A stretch of 64,000 nt of DNA, taken from the NCBI GenBank assembly GCA_030374765.1, contig JARGXX010000068.1, forward strand, positions 434,001-498,000, in the 5' to 3' direction. Position 1 is the first letter of the stretch, and each line of letters starts with the position of its first letter. Source of the stretch: Agarophyton chilense. Lineage: Eukaryota > Rhodophyta > Florideophyceae > Gracilariales > Gracilariaceae. Shown here piece by piece: positions 27,822 to 39,453 of this stretch. The translations under genes and the position numbers were made by a program. The notes under the pieces are model-generated. The model searched no databases and had not been told where the DNA came from. It saw only the letters and a list, made by a program, of their open reading frames with translations.

Positions 27822-28454
27822 TGTCGTACAATCACCTCTGGAGTATGCTACGGTCTTGCCTCGGGAGCGTAGTGACGCTCAACCGTAGGGAGCGTGTTGA
27901 CGCTCAGCCTTAGAAGGGAGACGTAGTAAACCTCGATGGTAACAGGGCACCACGAAAACCCGCAGGGGCAAACGGCGGGGCAACTAGCCTATACCGTGTA
28001 GGTGAACGATGGTAGGCGTCCATGCGCGGGAAAGCCTGTGTGGTAGTTGAGAAACAATGAACCAAAAGGTATAATCGTGACCCAAGTGGTGCCTATCTTT
28101 ATCAGATTAGGATGGGGGAGGTGCAGTTCTCTATATGCAGTGGACTGCACTCTCCAGATCACCCGGGAGGTGCCAGCAAGGCACGGTCTCTGACCTAGTG
28201 TCAAAGACCTGGCCAGCACTGGCTACAGTGCGAGGTGGCCACTCCACTACTGTACTAAAATAGATATAATTACCATTACAGGTACTAACAATTACTCAAC
28301 CAGAAGGTACATGTCAACAATACACGTGGCTGACAACACCTAGATGGTTGCTCGCCCGGAGCTACATGGCCGATGATCCCTCGCATCCATGACCTACAGG
28401 GTCAGTGTAGTATATTGACAACCTCAAGGTCAGACCTTCTGCCACTATACGACA
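27822..28454 (-). repeat. right LTR of element 1, inverted (633 bp)
   Basis: The reverse complement matches the left LTR over its whole length, from TGTCGTATAG (at 28454) to GTACGACA (at 27822), with the U3 side more diverged than the rest. The G-box is conserved. Its inner end abuts the broken aORF, and its outer end abuts gag of element 2. Confidence 0.85.
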
Positions 28455-31400
28455 AGGGCAGTTCGAAGAGCTCTCTCTCATAGTGAAAAAGAAGTTTGAA
28501 GCTTCTACAGCTTCTGCAGACGAAGATTGGACGTGCAGTCATTGCAAGAAGCCAGGACATGGATCAAAATATTGCCCATCCAACCCGCATCGTGACACAA
28601 GGTGTGCACGTTGTGACAAGATGGGCCACTCCAAGACCACTTGCTGGTCGAAAATCAAGAGAGAGGACACTCGTGCCGTCGGATTTGAGGGCGCTAGACC
28701 CGAATCAACGGAAGAGATGAAGCTGAAGAAGGAAGATAGTGTTGCTCATGTTGCAGTTGTGCAGGAAAGTACTGCCGAGGATGTCTTTGCCGCCGCGAAG
28801 AGGAATGCAGATGGGAAGGCACTCCCCAAACAGCCCCGCAGCAACTTGATGGATATTGACGCCTTGGTCAACTTCACCCCCATGGCCCCTCACACTGTTG
28901 CGAGAGCTAAGGCGAAGAGGAAGACCAAGAAGACGAGGAAGACGAAGAGTTCTTCCCATGGATTACAGGATCACGTTGGAAAGTACAACGTTATGGCCGA
29001 GTTAGCGGCTGCCGCATCTGGATTGACCTTTGGGCAGTTGCTGCGTGGGGATGCAGAGGAGGCTAGGAAGCTTTTGAAGCACCTTTTGTCAGGCAGAGTG
29101 CCGTTGAATCATGTTTCCGTTCTGCATGCCACTGACCTTTCCGGTCGTTTGAAGGTGGTCGCCGTCAGGCTCTTTGGAACAGAGGCAAACGCCCTCCTGG
29201 ATTCTGGAGCAGTGCCGAACCTTCTCTCGTCACGAATGTGGAAGCAGTGGACCACCCAATCTGCACCTACCACGAGGAGAGTGACCGTTGCAGATGGATC
29301 AGCCGCTAATGTGTGGGGTTGTGTGAAGGACATTCCAGTCTCCTTCGGGAAGTTAACAGTTTCTATGGACTTTCTGGTTGTTCAGAAGACCCCATTCGAT
29401 GTCATAATAGGGTGCCCAACGTTAGAAGCCTTGCAAGCGCAGCTGGACTTCAGCCGTCAGCGGGTGAGTCTTTCTTTTGGAACCGAAGAAGTGTGGTTGC
29501 CCCTATACAATGAGCCTCCCATCTTCAACGTAGCTCGCACAGATAGTGAGGACTTCACATCCCCAGCAGACTCTGGACCGGATGAAGTTCCGGTTGAGTC
29601 GTCTTCGTCCTCGTCGAATTCGGGGGACGAATCGGTTGGTGAAACTGATTTGGTTCTTGACATCATGAATAAGGAACCGTACGAGCCAGATCTGGAGTCG
29701 GTGATGGACGCAGTGGGGACCTCGAGTGAGGACGAGGAGAGTAGCCGTTCGGCACTCCCAGCTTCGAAGCTGAAGCATCTTCTCCAAGGGGTTCAAGGGA
29801 GCCTGACCGTCACACTCAAGGGTACTGAAATCATACCTTGGGGCATGAGTGACCTTCGAGTCGCTGGTGTTCCAGTGGTCCACTCCTTTTAGTTGACCGA
29901 TGATACTCCTATCCATTCTAGAGCACGCAGGTTGCCGCCGAAGTACAACGCAATTATACAAAAAGAAGTGGATAAGTTGCTGGAAGCGGGTGTTATCACC
30001 CCGTCCAGTTCAGACTGGTCCTTCTTCGTAGTCATTGCGACGGAAAAGGATGGCAGGCCAAGGTTCTGTGTCGATTACCGTCAGTTGAACCGAGTGATGA
30101 AGGCTGATCGTTGGCCTCTACCCAAGATCGAAGAGATCTTCGACGACCTAGCTGGGGCGAAGATCTTCACGACACTGGACTTGTATACAGGGTACTGGAA
30201 AGTTCGGGTGTCGCAGAACTGTGATGAGATGACAACGTTCACTTGCCGTCACGGCACGTACAAGTTTGAGGTTATGCCCTTTGGGTTGATGAACGCTCCG
30301 TCGACGTTCAAGCGGATGATGGACGCAGTCCTACGTGGACTACCATATGAAATGGTGTACGTCGGCGATGTCTTCATCTTCTCAGAAAACTTCGCGGATC
30401 ATCTCAGTCATTATCAGGAGGTATTTGAAAGGATTCATGCCGCAAACCTAAAGGTTAAGGTGACTAAGTGCAGATTTGCTCAGTCTGAGATAAAGTTGCT
30501 GGGACATGTGATCAACAAAGAAGGTATTCAGGCTGACATAGGAAAGATATCGGACATTGTTGACGCATCCGTACCGAGAACCACCACGGAGCCGAGAAGC
30601 TTTTTGGGGTTGGCAGGCTACTATCGTCGCTTCATCAAGAACTTTGCCGAAAGTTCGGCGACGTTAAACACCGCTACTTCTGTCAAGAAGAAGTTCCAGT
30701 GGACTCCGGAGATGCAGGTCGCGTTTGAAGATCTGAAGAGGAAGTTGACGACGCCGCCCGTCCTGGTGTTACCCGACTTCGAAGCGCCCTTCGTCGTGGA
30801 GACCGACGCATCGTCGGTGGCTCTTGGAGTGGTGCTAGCTCAGGAGAAGTAGGATGGGAAGGTTCAACCCATTCAGTATGCTTCCCGGACGATGACGGAA
30901 GCCGAGAGGAAGTACACTACGTGCGAGAGAGAGGCTCTTGCGGTTGTGTTTGCCCTGAAGAAGTTTCGAGTGTATCTTCTGTCGGAGGTACCGTTCACGG
31001 TGATAACGGATCATCGGGCGTTGCAGTACGTTTTAAAGAAGAAAGATCTTCATGGAAGGCTAGCCCGTTGGCTGAACCTATTGGCAGAGTATGACTTCGA
31101 GGTCAAGTACCGCCCAGGTTCTACCAATGCAGCCGCGGATTATATCTCAAGGATCCCAACGACCAAGAGGGCGAGTCCGTGGATAGAGGATGAGTTGTCC
31201 AGCGAGATGGTCGCAACCATCTCGTGGGCCGACCCCAAACTGTCGGGGTTGGAGCCCTACTTGTTGAACGTTGCTCGGTTCCTCTCCGGAACGCAAGTGC
31301 AAGAAGAGAACCCCCGCATCCGACTGGCGATTCGCCGTAACGCGAAGAAGTTCATGCTCTGAAACGATACACTTTTCCGTAGAGATCTTGATGGGCTTCG

Positions 31401-32538
31401 TGCGATACCGGCGAGGGACACACGACCAAAGATATTCAGCATGTTTCATGACGATATTGGACACTGGGACGTTGCTACCACGAGGAAGTATGTCCGGGAT
31501 AGGTTCTGGTGGCCAGCAGTGTACTGGGACATTACTGATTATTTTGGTGGTCGTGTAGGATGCCAAAGGGCGAGAAGACTCCTGACATATCGAACTAACC
31601 TACGGGCACCGAACACGGGACTGTTCGAGACCTTTTCGATAGACTTTGTAGGGCCTCTGACGTCATCGTAGGGAGGAAAGAGGTTCGCCATAATCGCAGT
31701 GGAGCACCTCACGGGATGGCCTATTGCATGGGCCACCGAGATCTTCATTGCCGATACAGTGATAGACTTCGTGGAAAAGGAAATAGTCCGCCCATTTGGC
31801 CCTCCGAAGACGACCATTTCGGATAATGCGAATGCCTTCACGGCCAGAGCGGTTGCATCATTCATGAACACACATGGGATTACGTGGAGGACAGTCCCGC
31901 CGTATGCTCCCAGGGCGAACGGTAGAGCCGAGAGGATAGTTGGCACGATTAAGTTGGCCATCAGGAGGACAGTACTACACACAAACCTGGACTGGGCAGA
32001 ATGACTGCCGCAAGTCCTGTACGGATATCGACGCAGGAGTCGAGGAACGGTACCGTCCCCGTTTGAGTTACTTTATGGTCTTCGTACCCGGATGATCGCA
32101 AACGATACACTCGCTTTACTGCCTGGAGCAACGCCGAGGCAGAGGACGCTCGAGCTCCTAGGAACAGCTGGCGAGAGAGCAATCACAGTGGTGAAGGCCT
32201 ACATTCCCCGCGAACTGAAGGGAAAAGTGAAGTACTTCGAAGTTGGTGATGAGGTTCTAGTCGCTCATGGGCCTGCGTTCAATAAGGTGAAGAAGTGGCA
32301 TCCGTTCCAATCGTTCTATTACGGGCCTTGCCGTGTGAGCAAGGCAGATCATCCTCGCTACGAGCTACAGTCGTCGACAGGTCGAGTCACTCGCAATACC
32401 ATTCATGCGAGGAGACTCACCCCATACGAAAGGTCTCCAATGCATCTGCGCATGGAGAGTACGAACATGGTATGCTGCGACGGTAAGGAGCATGGCGTCG
32501 CACCATGCGGGCAAGTCCGAGTTGGGCCAGGGCGCTAA
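28455..32538 (+). pseudogene. element 2 gag (3' part)-pol polyprotein
   Basis: One reading frame runs through the region, with stops at 29890 (TAG), 30850 (TAG), 31360 (TGA), 31669 (TAG) and 32002 (TGA). Two CCHC knuckles (CSHCKKPGHGSKYC, CARCDKMGHSKTTC) lie near 28520-28640. The protease block is LLDSGAVPN at about 29195. RT: FCVDYRQLN, TTLDLYTGYW, but the catalytic YxDD reads YVGD (GGC at 30364), so a metal-binding Asp is lost. RNase H: ETDASSVALG, ADYISR. Integrase core pieces include DFVGPLT and TISDNANAFTARA. An SH3-like C-terminal domain (FEVGDEVLVAHGP ... YGPCRV) ends it. No chromodomain is seen. gag and pol are fused, unlike elements 1 and 4. Confidence 0.8.
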
Positions 32539-32618
32539 GAGGATGCGCTGGCACGATGGGTGGTACATGGTCGTATAGAACGATCACTGCTTCCCTGATC
32601 GAGAAACTCCTCACCATC

Positions 32619-32628
32619 GGGGGGGGGA
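32619..32628 (+). other. candidate polypurine tract of element 2
   Basis: A run of nine G and an A lies about 80 bp beyond the end of pol, where a plus-strand primer is expected. The following sequence does not match the 5' LTR. Confidence 0.35.
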
Positions 32629-32630
32629 TC

Positions 32631-35253
32631 AAGACAAGAACAAACCGTTCTTCTGGGTTCGCTTAAGCAATCGAGTGTTCCCGGACGGAGCGCTCCTGAG
32701 ATGTTCAGGCCTAGGAAGGTGTGGTGCGGAGGGCGCCGAAAGGCAAGCGGTTTCGTTGCGCTTTCGTCGCTGGCGCCGACTAGCTGATTGTGACATAGAA
32801 CCCGAGTGTCCAGACGGGTGCGCGCCCGGAGAGGGCTGCCCTGCACGACGCTCTGCCACACGACGCCGCACCATTTCCTTCGAATTCTTAGGCATCCGGG
32901 GAGCCAGTCGCTGGCGCTAAGTGGGTTGCGGATAATGATGGAGGCGCGGGGCGCAGGTCGAAAATTGCCACAAACGTAGGCGCACACGGAGGGCCACAGC
33001 GGTAATACCCGATTTGCAGCGGGGGTAGACACGAAGAAGCGCAAAAGATGTACAAAGTCAAGGGAAGGTGGCGGCGCGGAAGACGGTAAGGATACCACGA
33101 TGTAAAGCCTGGATTTATGTATCGCAATTTTTCTAGAAAATAATATTGTTGATCTTTGTGACGGTGGCTCCATGAAGACGACTTTTATATTGAACTTGGA
33201 GATCCTGAGCTTCCGAAATCTTGATATCTCACACCTGGCACCGGACGTTAGGGCCTTTTCAATATACACGTCGTAACGCGGTTTGATGCTTACGGTGATC
33301 TTTTTACACCTCCAGTTGGCGCTGACTCTGCAAGATGATGCTGCTGACGGGACAGTGCTTCAAAGCTTAGTTAAGAGATGGAGGACGACGGCGAGGTTTC
33401 ACAAGATGAATAACGACACGAAAATTTTGCCGGGCGTGGGGGTTGTTCAGAGGTTCTGGAGAGGGTGTACAGTGGGTATTGGATAGTGCTTCCTTGGTAA
33501 TTCTGACGGCTTTTACTTACGAATCGGAAACTTTCATAGTTGAGTATTCGCTCAATGATATCGCAGACGTTTGCACTATATGTAAGATGAACATAATTCA
33601 GTACTTGCACACAATACAGAAAGAGAAGTGAGAGTCATTTAATCTTGAACAAATGCCTAATTGACGTAGAATGTGAGTCCTACGCCGCACCACGCGGTTC
33701 CGTTAACTACAGGAGGTGCTAAAAAATTCCCAGTGAGTGACGGGTTCGAAGAAATGATCTCCATATTCTCGTTGAAAAGCACACCCAACCCTCAAATAAA
33801 GAAAGAAAGAAGCAGAAGGCGGATGACAAAAGAGGCACAGATCGTGCTAAGGGATGGTTTGGTTTCCAAGTGAGAGGGGTGATTGAGCCGCTAGTTGTAG
33901 AGCAACGCCTGGGCGTATATCTGGTCGGGGCACCATTCATATGGCGTCCGATATATCGGGGATCACGTTGATGATTTTATGAGTAATATTAGTTTTTAGT
34001 ATTTTAGACACCCAAGAAGGTATTTTAGTAAAGTCTCTACAGTAGCACCGTAGAGGACGGATGGACGTGCAAGGCTGGAGTTACACGCAGGATACGCGTA
34101 TGGACCAGGATTGGTTTGCACTACTATAGTCTACACGTGTAGTTCACTGTCTAGAATAGAACTAAGCGATGGCTTCACCGCCATCGCTACCACCAAGTGA
34201 ATTGTAACCGAGTGCTTGGCTCTAGACTATGTCTCCAACCCGAGTCTCCATCTCTTAACGGGAGGAACCGTCACCAGTTTGGCTAATCTATCCCTTCGGG
34301 AAGCTCAGGCGTCACTGTACCATTGTTGTTGGTTTGTTTCTTTCTTTTGTTTTTTTCCTGTGTTAAAGATAGTACACCGCCCCTGTATGGAATTACTTCT
34401 AACCGTCTTTGTTTCGCTTATCCAGTGTGGATACCCTTTTCATAGGTCTGTACGCGTGGTCGTGCGTCCTATTTTGGCCCTACATTTTCGCCCCACACTT
34501 TGCCGTTGTCCGCGAAATATCTTTGTCCTTGGATCCCGCTTTGATTCTTCCCCTTTTCCTGGGTTCATCACCTTCGTAGGTATTGCCTGAACCATCGTGA
34601 TCTTACACCCACGAATCGGTGGCACGAAGGCTCGTTCGCTGAGTTACCCCTTGTCACGAGAGCGGGACACAAACACCCGAGAGCTTTTTCCCCATCAGGG
34701 ATTGCTCTACACTATTGTCGAACTGTTGTGACCGGCGTTGGTCGGATCCGATCGAGACCGCCCTTATACAGACAATTTGAAGGCATTCCCGCTCGAAAAT
34801 TTGTGCAATTTCCAGTCCAGCATGACCCAGCCTTCCTATAACTGCGCAACTAATCGTCGCAGAATGCATTTTCGTTGCGTGCTGAATTCGTGGTTCTCAA
34901 TAAAATTTCTTTTTTCATCTCTACATCCAAATAATAACTTATTTACCTATTAGTTGATTGCAACTGTAGGGGCGATGTGTGTCGCTTGCCCTAATATACA
35001 CGAAGCGGCACGAATTTGACTCGTGCGTTTTACACGCCTCACAGTTCCCTAAGAGCTACAGGTATTGTTTCCCGGTTGTAGCACTATGACTGTGAGAGAA
35101 ATACTGTAACTCTACTTCACTCTGAACTCGTCGTTCTTGAGCTTAAGACTAGATTTTCTACTGTGATGCTTCATTTTTCCAAATTGCACCGCAGCAAAGA
35201 CATCATGATGGTTTATGACAGTTACTGGTTTATGCGTATCATGGTTTCGAAGA
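32631..35253. other. unassigned repeat-like sequence
   Basis: No gene is supported. A 244-codon minus-strand frame (32535-33269) starts with GTG and has no family features. A perfect hairpin AGCGATGGC/GCCATCGCT lies at 34165-34188. From about 34,000 to 34,920 the style is LTR-like: the GCACTACTRTAG motif shared with the element 4 LTR, then a T/C-rich stretch. It may be a degenerate solo LTR. Confidence 0.3.
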
Positions 35254-35658
35254 TTATGGGTGATCAAGTATCTTTCTTCGGAGCTCTTCATAGTTGGTGT
35301 TGGGTAGTGTTTTGGTGAGGCTGTCTGCTAACAGTTCTTGGGTGAGTATGCGGTGTAGAGATATGGGATTTCAGCTATGTTTTGTTTCAAATAATGTTAA
35401 CGGATGTCGATTCACTTCTTTCGTTTGGTTGGAGCTTGGTTTTTGTCTTTCAAGGTTGCTGAGAAAACATGGATGTAATGCTTCTTCGGGTGATCCGTGG
35501 AAAGATGCTCTGTTTGCAACAACTATCAAAGCCAAATGTCTGTTGAATTGCATTTTTAGCGTCGATGTATTATTGTAAGTTGTGTGGATTTCCATGATGA
35601 GGTTAACAATGTGTTTTTTTGAATGTTTTGTATGGAATGGTTCCTGCTGTGTATGCAT
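35254..35658 (-). pseudogene. Ty1/copia RNase H relic
   Basis: Read on the minus strand, the segment ends with ELLADSLTKTLPNTNYEELR before a TAA at 35254-35256. This is the hallmark end of copia RNase H (ADxLTKxL...F..LR). Further upstream on that strand ASFHGSPEEAL matches the start of a copia RNase H domain, in another frame. Frameshifts and stops make it non-functional. The upstream pol, LTRs and gag are not recognisable. Confidence 0.6.
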
Positions 35659-36541
35659 TGCTGACTTTTGTTCTAATTTGTTATTGATTTGTGTGCCATT
35701 GCGCTTCAGCTACAACCCTAGGCTGAGATGAGTGTTAATTATGTAGTGCTGTAGAGGTTTGAAGGCCACTAACCCATACTGGGTAACCGAACGCTGAAAT
35801 AAGAGTAAATTATGTCGCAGGTGCTTATCGCTTACTGTACATGTCGTAATAGTTTGATTACTGATTTGAGAGCGGATTTTGAATCTTTCGTGGGGTTTTC
35901 ACGACGTATGTGATTTTGAAGCTGTGTCGTAGTATTTATCAATGGATATGATGCATTAGAGGTATATGAATTTGTACGTGAGGGTGATGGGCCCCAATGT
36001 CGAGCAAGAATGTATCAGTATGTTCGTTATCGGTTTTGGATGTGACATCTACGGGTGGTGGTTGGTGAAAAAGGGAGTGAGACACTACATTGAATTGGAG
36101 TTGATGCAATACCAGGTCTTTTTTGCATAATAGTTGTAGTTCTTCTAGAGGTGCGCATAATAAATGAGCCTGAGGTTTTATCTGATATTGTTGGTGACCG
36201 CAATCCGTGAAACTTTCGTCAGTGTGAACTAATGGTATGTCTTGCGATGTTTGGAATGTGCAGGGTATCGATATAGGTCGGAAACGGCGGTGTACGTATA
36301 AATAACGGCGGGATGGGCGATAAAGAATTCGGTATTGGCCTCCGCATCGAAAGGCCCCGGTGACTATTTGGGGGTGATTTGTCTTCGGAGGAAGACAAAA
36401 ATGAAAATGATCGTTAGTTGAGAGCGAGAATTGGTTTATTTAATGATTGAAGCTCTTTCAAGCTTCGAAGAAACTATTTGATTGTTTTCGGTTTTTTAAG
36501 GCGTGTTCGGGCTAGGATCGGAGTCAGTGTGTTGTTCTTCC
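35659..36541. other. AT-rich degenerate sequence
   Basis: Probably the remainder of the copia relic upstream of its RNase H, but I cannot assign RT or integrase motifs with confidence. No gene is supported. Confidence 0.3.
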
Positions 36542-36987
36542 TGTGAAGGAGCAATGATAACGGTTGAGCTCTGTAAGCCGCTGGGCCCTGAGATATCCTA
36601 CAGCGGACACGTGGACGGGTCGACTTCAGGTGGACTCACGTAGATTATTAGTTAATTTTAAGTAGTACAATAGATTAGCATTATAGTGCCAGGGAGATCC
36701 CAGCGCCTCGCCAGTACTATTTACTTGGCTCGAGTGACGCTGCTCCCTTAGAATAAGGTAGGCACCGTTAGGATACTAAATAACCCCTTTCGGTATATTA
36801 GTTCCACCAATTGGTCTTCAAGCCATTCTTTCCGTAGCTTCAACGTGTAGGAAAACGCAGAGAACTCCAGCCCATTTCACCAAGTACTCTGGGAGTGCCG
36901 CCGTCAAGGATTCGAACCTTAGGACCCGCTCTACCACGCTACCACCGGTCGAGACCCGTACGCTGACCCACCTGTCATTGCGTTACA
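36542..36987 (+). repeat. 5' LTR of element 3 (446 bp)
   Basis: It runs from TGTGAAGG to GCGTTACA. A G-box lies at 36608. The 71 bp at 36900-36970 are identical in both LTRs and contain a tRNA-like motif on the minus strand. Confidence 0.85.
36900..36970 (-). other. tRNA-like invariant block in the LTR of element 3 (copy 1)
   Basis: On the minus strand it contains a consensus Pol III B-box GGTTCGAATCC inside a 4-bp T-arm (AAGG/CCTT) and an A-box-like D-arm GTAGCGTGGTAGAGC about 10 nt before it. No anticodon arm fits between them. The same 71 bp recur unchanged at 45873-45943. Confidence 0.45.
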
Positions 36988-36990
36988 TTT

Positions 36991-37006
36991 TGGTCTCCCG
37001 ATTTAG
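36991..37006 (+). other. primer-binding site of element 3
   Basis: TGGTCTCCCGATTTAG lies 3 nt after the LTR. It matches the site of element 4 at all but one position, so both use the same tRNA primer. Confidence 0.65.
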
Positions 37007-37112
37007 AATCCTCTAGAAATAATTGAACGGACCACTGGAACGAAGAATTATCTAGATTCAAACCTTTGGTTTAATTCCCCAACGGACCAGAAGTAGAGAA
37101 GCAACCGCCATT

Positions 37113-39325
37113 ATGGATGCAGGAAACAGACCCAACCGACAAGACCATAGGACTCATATGGCAGGACGATGTGCGACTACAACGCCGGCCAAGTCGCCTG
37201 ACCCTCAGGTTTATACCCCTAGTGACGGCAGGAGCACTAGGAGCCAGCTGCAAGAAGTACTGACCCCCTGGATAACCCTGAAAGGATTCGCCGAGAACCC
37301 ACGGTGGCAGCGCGCTTACGAGAACGCCTCATCAGGGCCACCTCTATACCAGGGACACCACAAGGAGAACCCCATAAGGTTGAAAGAATTAGAGAGAATG
37401 TTCCCGCCTGGTTTGCCGAGCTTCTCTGGCCTCGTCTCCGTGAGCTCTACTCAGCCCACAAGGATTCCATTGTAGACATTCGACTCGCTATGGCGATTGC
37501 TGACCAAACAGATTACCTCATCACGCTAATTGTCCCTAAGGTAATGCAGTCTGAATTATTCATAGACTCCTTCCTACAGGCCGTTAAAGGAGCAGTCACC
37601 CGCCAGGCAGGCAATTTTGTCCCTAGGACCACTCCACCGTAAATTAACCATCCGGTCCCCATATGGAAACCCCCTACCGAACCCACAGGAGTGGCGTCAT
37701 TATCCGCCCCTCGCTGGGAATACCATCAGGAAAACCCAATGGTGGAGCAATCAAGGAGTAAAAGAGAAGTTCCACCTCTAGATGAGAGACAGGTTGCCCA
37801 CCAGGAGAATTCAAGGGAGGGACAATCGAGGAGCAGAAGAGAGGCTCTGCGTCTAGATGAGAGAGAGATTGCCCTACCCAAAGGAGAGTATGAGGTACAG
37901 CGACCTCAGGGCTCCATCGGATCTGATAGAAAGATCGATCCGTTAGTTCCCTATTCCACTGAAAAGAAAAGAAGTAACCGCAGGAGAAAGAAGAATATAA
38001 GAAGCAAAAAAACAGACCATTCGTACACCAGTGATTCCGAATCGGCCTCGACTGAAACAACCGGATCGGCAGTAGATGAGGCTTCCGTTCGAGGCCTCAG
38101 ACCACTGACAACCTCACACGAGCTTTCCTTTAGGGTTCTAGACTACCGAAATTACCGGCTGGCCAACAGGTCTGCAAAATATTCTGGTTCGGTAGCTCGC
38201 AGAATCGCCAAATGGGCCAAACGGATGCAACTAACCATCACTGACAAGTTCTCGGGTTCTGATCCCATTACTGTCCTTCGGTTTCTCAGTTTGTTCCGTA
38301 CGGCCTGCGGTCCGAACGGGGTCCACGAGGGGGCCGCCCTGTATCTTTTCCAATTTTTCCTTATAGGACTGGCGCGTGACCGAGTGGTTTCAAAGATATT
38401 CGGCACAATTGACCTCGAGGATGATCAAAACCGTGAGCTCCTCAAGTCACACCCTCAGGTTGTTCATTACCTCTTGTAAACTTACGCCACGGATGAAGAT
38501 AAAATGGATGCCCACCAGGAAGTGATCTCTTTTAGGCAGAGCTCCAACATGACCGAATCGGCTTTCGCAGACGACCTATGGAAGATGGGTTACCGATGTG
38601 AAAATGTATTCTCCGAATAACTGCTTAAACGTCACTTCATCACGGGATTACTCCCTACCATTGGGACACATGTCCGCAATTACGACACGGAAACCCCACA
38701 ATACTCCTTGCGAAGGCTCGTCACTTATGCCGAAGGTTATGACAAAACCTCTAGGACGTCCAAGCGGAATGCTGACGTATCCAGAGGACACGCAACTCCA
38801 TTGCGTAAACCCAACCAAGCCTATTTGGTTAGCTCCACGGAGTCGGAAATGGATGCATCACTCCATTACGCCGATTGGGAAGATGCCCTCACGGTCAATT
38901 TCAGTGCCCCTCTGTCTGGGCCCCTATCATTTATCTCCCAGGAGACCACAGTGACCACTGGACCACCCACCCCCAAGTATTCTCCCTATCCGCCCCGAAA
39001 GGACGTTTTTGTTCGCGCCCCAAGGGCTTGCTTCCTCTGCCTTTCCATGGCCCTACCTTTTGACTGCACGAGATATATACCTGAGGACGCACGAAAAAAC
39101 CTCCTAGCCCTCAGGGAAGAGAATTACAGGGTGCGGAGATCCGAAGAAATCTTTAAAAAGGCACAGCAACAAACCAAAAGGACCGCTGGAATTTCACGCT
39201 ATGCCACGCCTGTGAACACTCCGATTAAAGCTCCACAGATCCACGCCATTGTAGACCATATGGGCGACCCAGAAGAGGAATCTTATCCTCAGGAAGAAAC
39301 GGAAACCCCATCGGAAAATTCTTAG
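37113..39325 (+). pseudogene. element 3 gag
   Basis: From ATG 37113 the Gag reading shifts frame near 37,380 and is broken by stops (e.g. TAA 38477-38479). The capsid-like part is recognisable (FSGSDPITVLRFLSLFR, HEGAALYLFQFFL) and similar to element 1. The zinc-knuckle position reads CFLCLSMALPFDC, where the His of CCHC is lost. Confidence 0.7.
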
Positions 39326-39453
39326 ATGGTTAACGGGAGGCAACTCCTCCCTCTTTAATCCCTTGCTTCAACCAAATGGAAGGTCATGAGCCAAACAGCT
39401 CTTCACCTCCCTATACCAACCACCCAGAATGAACCACTTAGGATGAACCACAA

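Larger units (their letters stand above)
20123..28454 (+). mobile_element. chromodomain-type Ty3/gypsy element 1 with inverted LTRs
   Basis: The element reads LTR (+), degenerate primer site, gag, pol with chromodomain and a truncated antisense ORF, then an LTR in the opposite orientation. Both LTRs run TGTCGTA...TACGACA, so the whole 8.3-kb unit has ~633-bp terminal inverted repeats. It sits inside gag of element 2 without an evident target-site duplication. gag and pol each carry one in-frame stop, and the integrase core is deleted. Confidence 0.8.
19574..32630 (+). mobile_element. Ty3/gypsy element 2 (decayed, split by element 1)
   Basis: The element comprises a 173-bp 5' LTR, a 23-nt primer site, one gag-pol frame, and a purine run near 32619 as candidate polypurine tract. 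It is interrupted inside gag by element 1 (20123-28454). The flanking gag pieces resume in the same reading frame once the insert is removed. No 3' LTR copy is found after the purine run, so the right end is missing or too diverged. pol has the gypsy order protease-RT-RNase H-integrase without a chromodomain, which sets it apart from the other four elements. Confidence 0.75.

Noticed and set aside
32535..33269. 244-codon minus-strand frame after element 2
   Set aside because: GTG start, overlaps the end of element 2 and its purine tract, no family features.
36900..36970. Functional tRNA gene
   Set aside because: There is no room for an anticodon arm between the D-arm and T-arm; called tRNA-like only.
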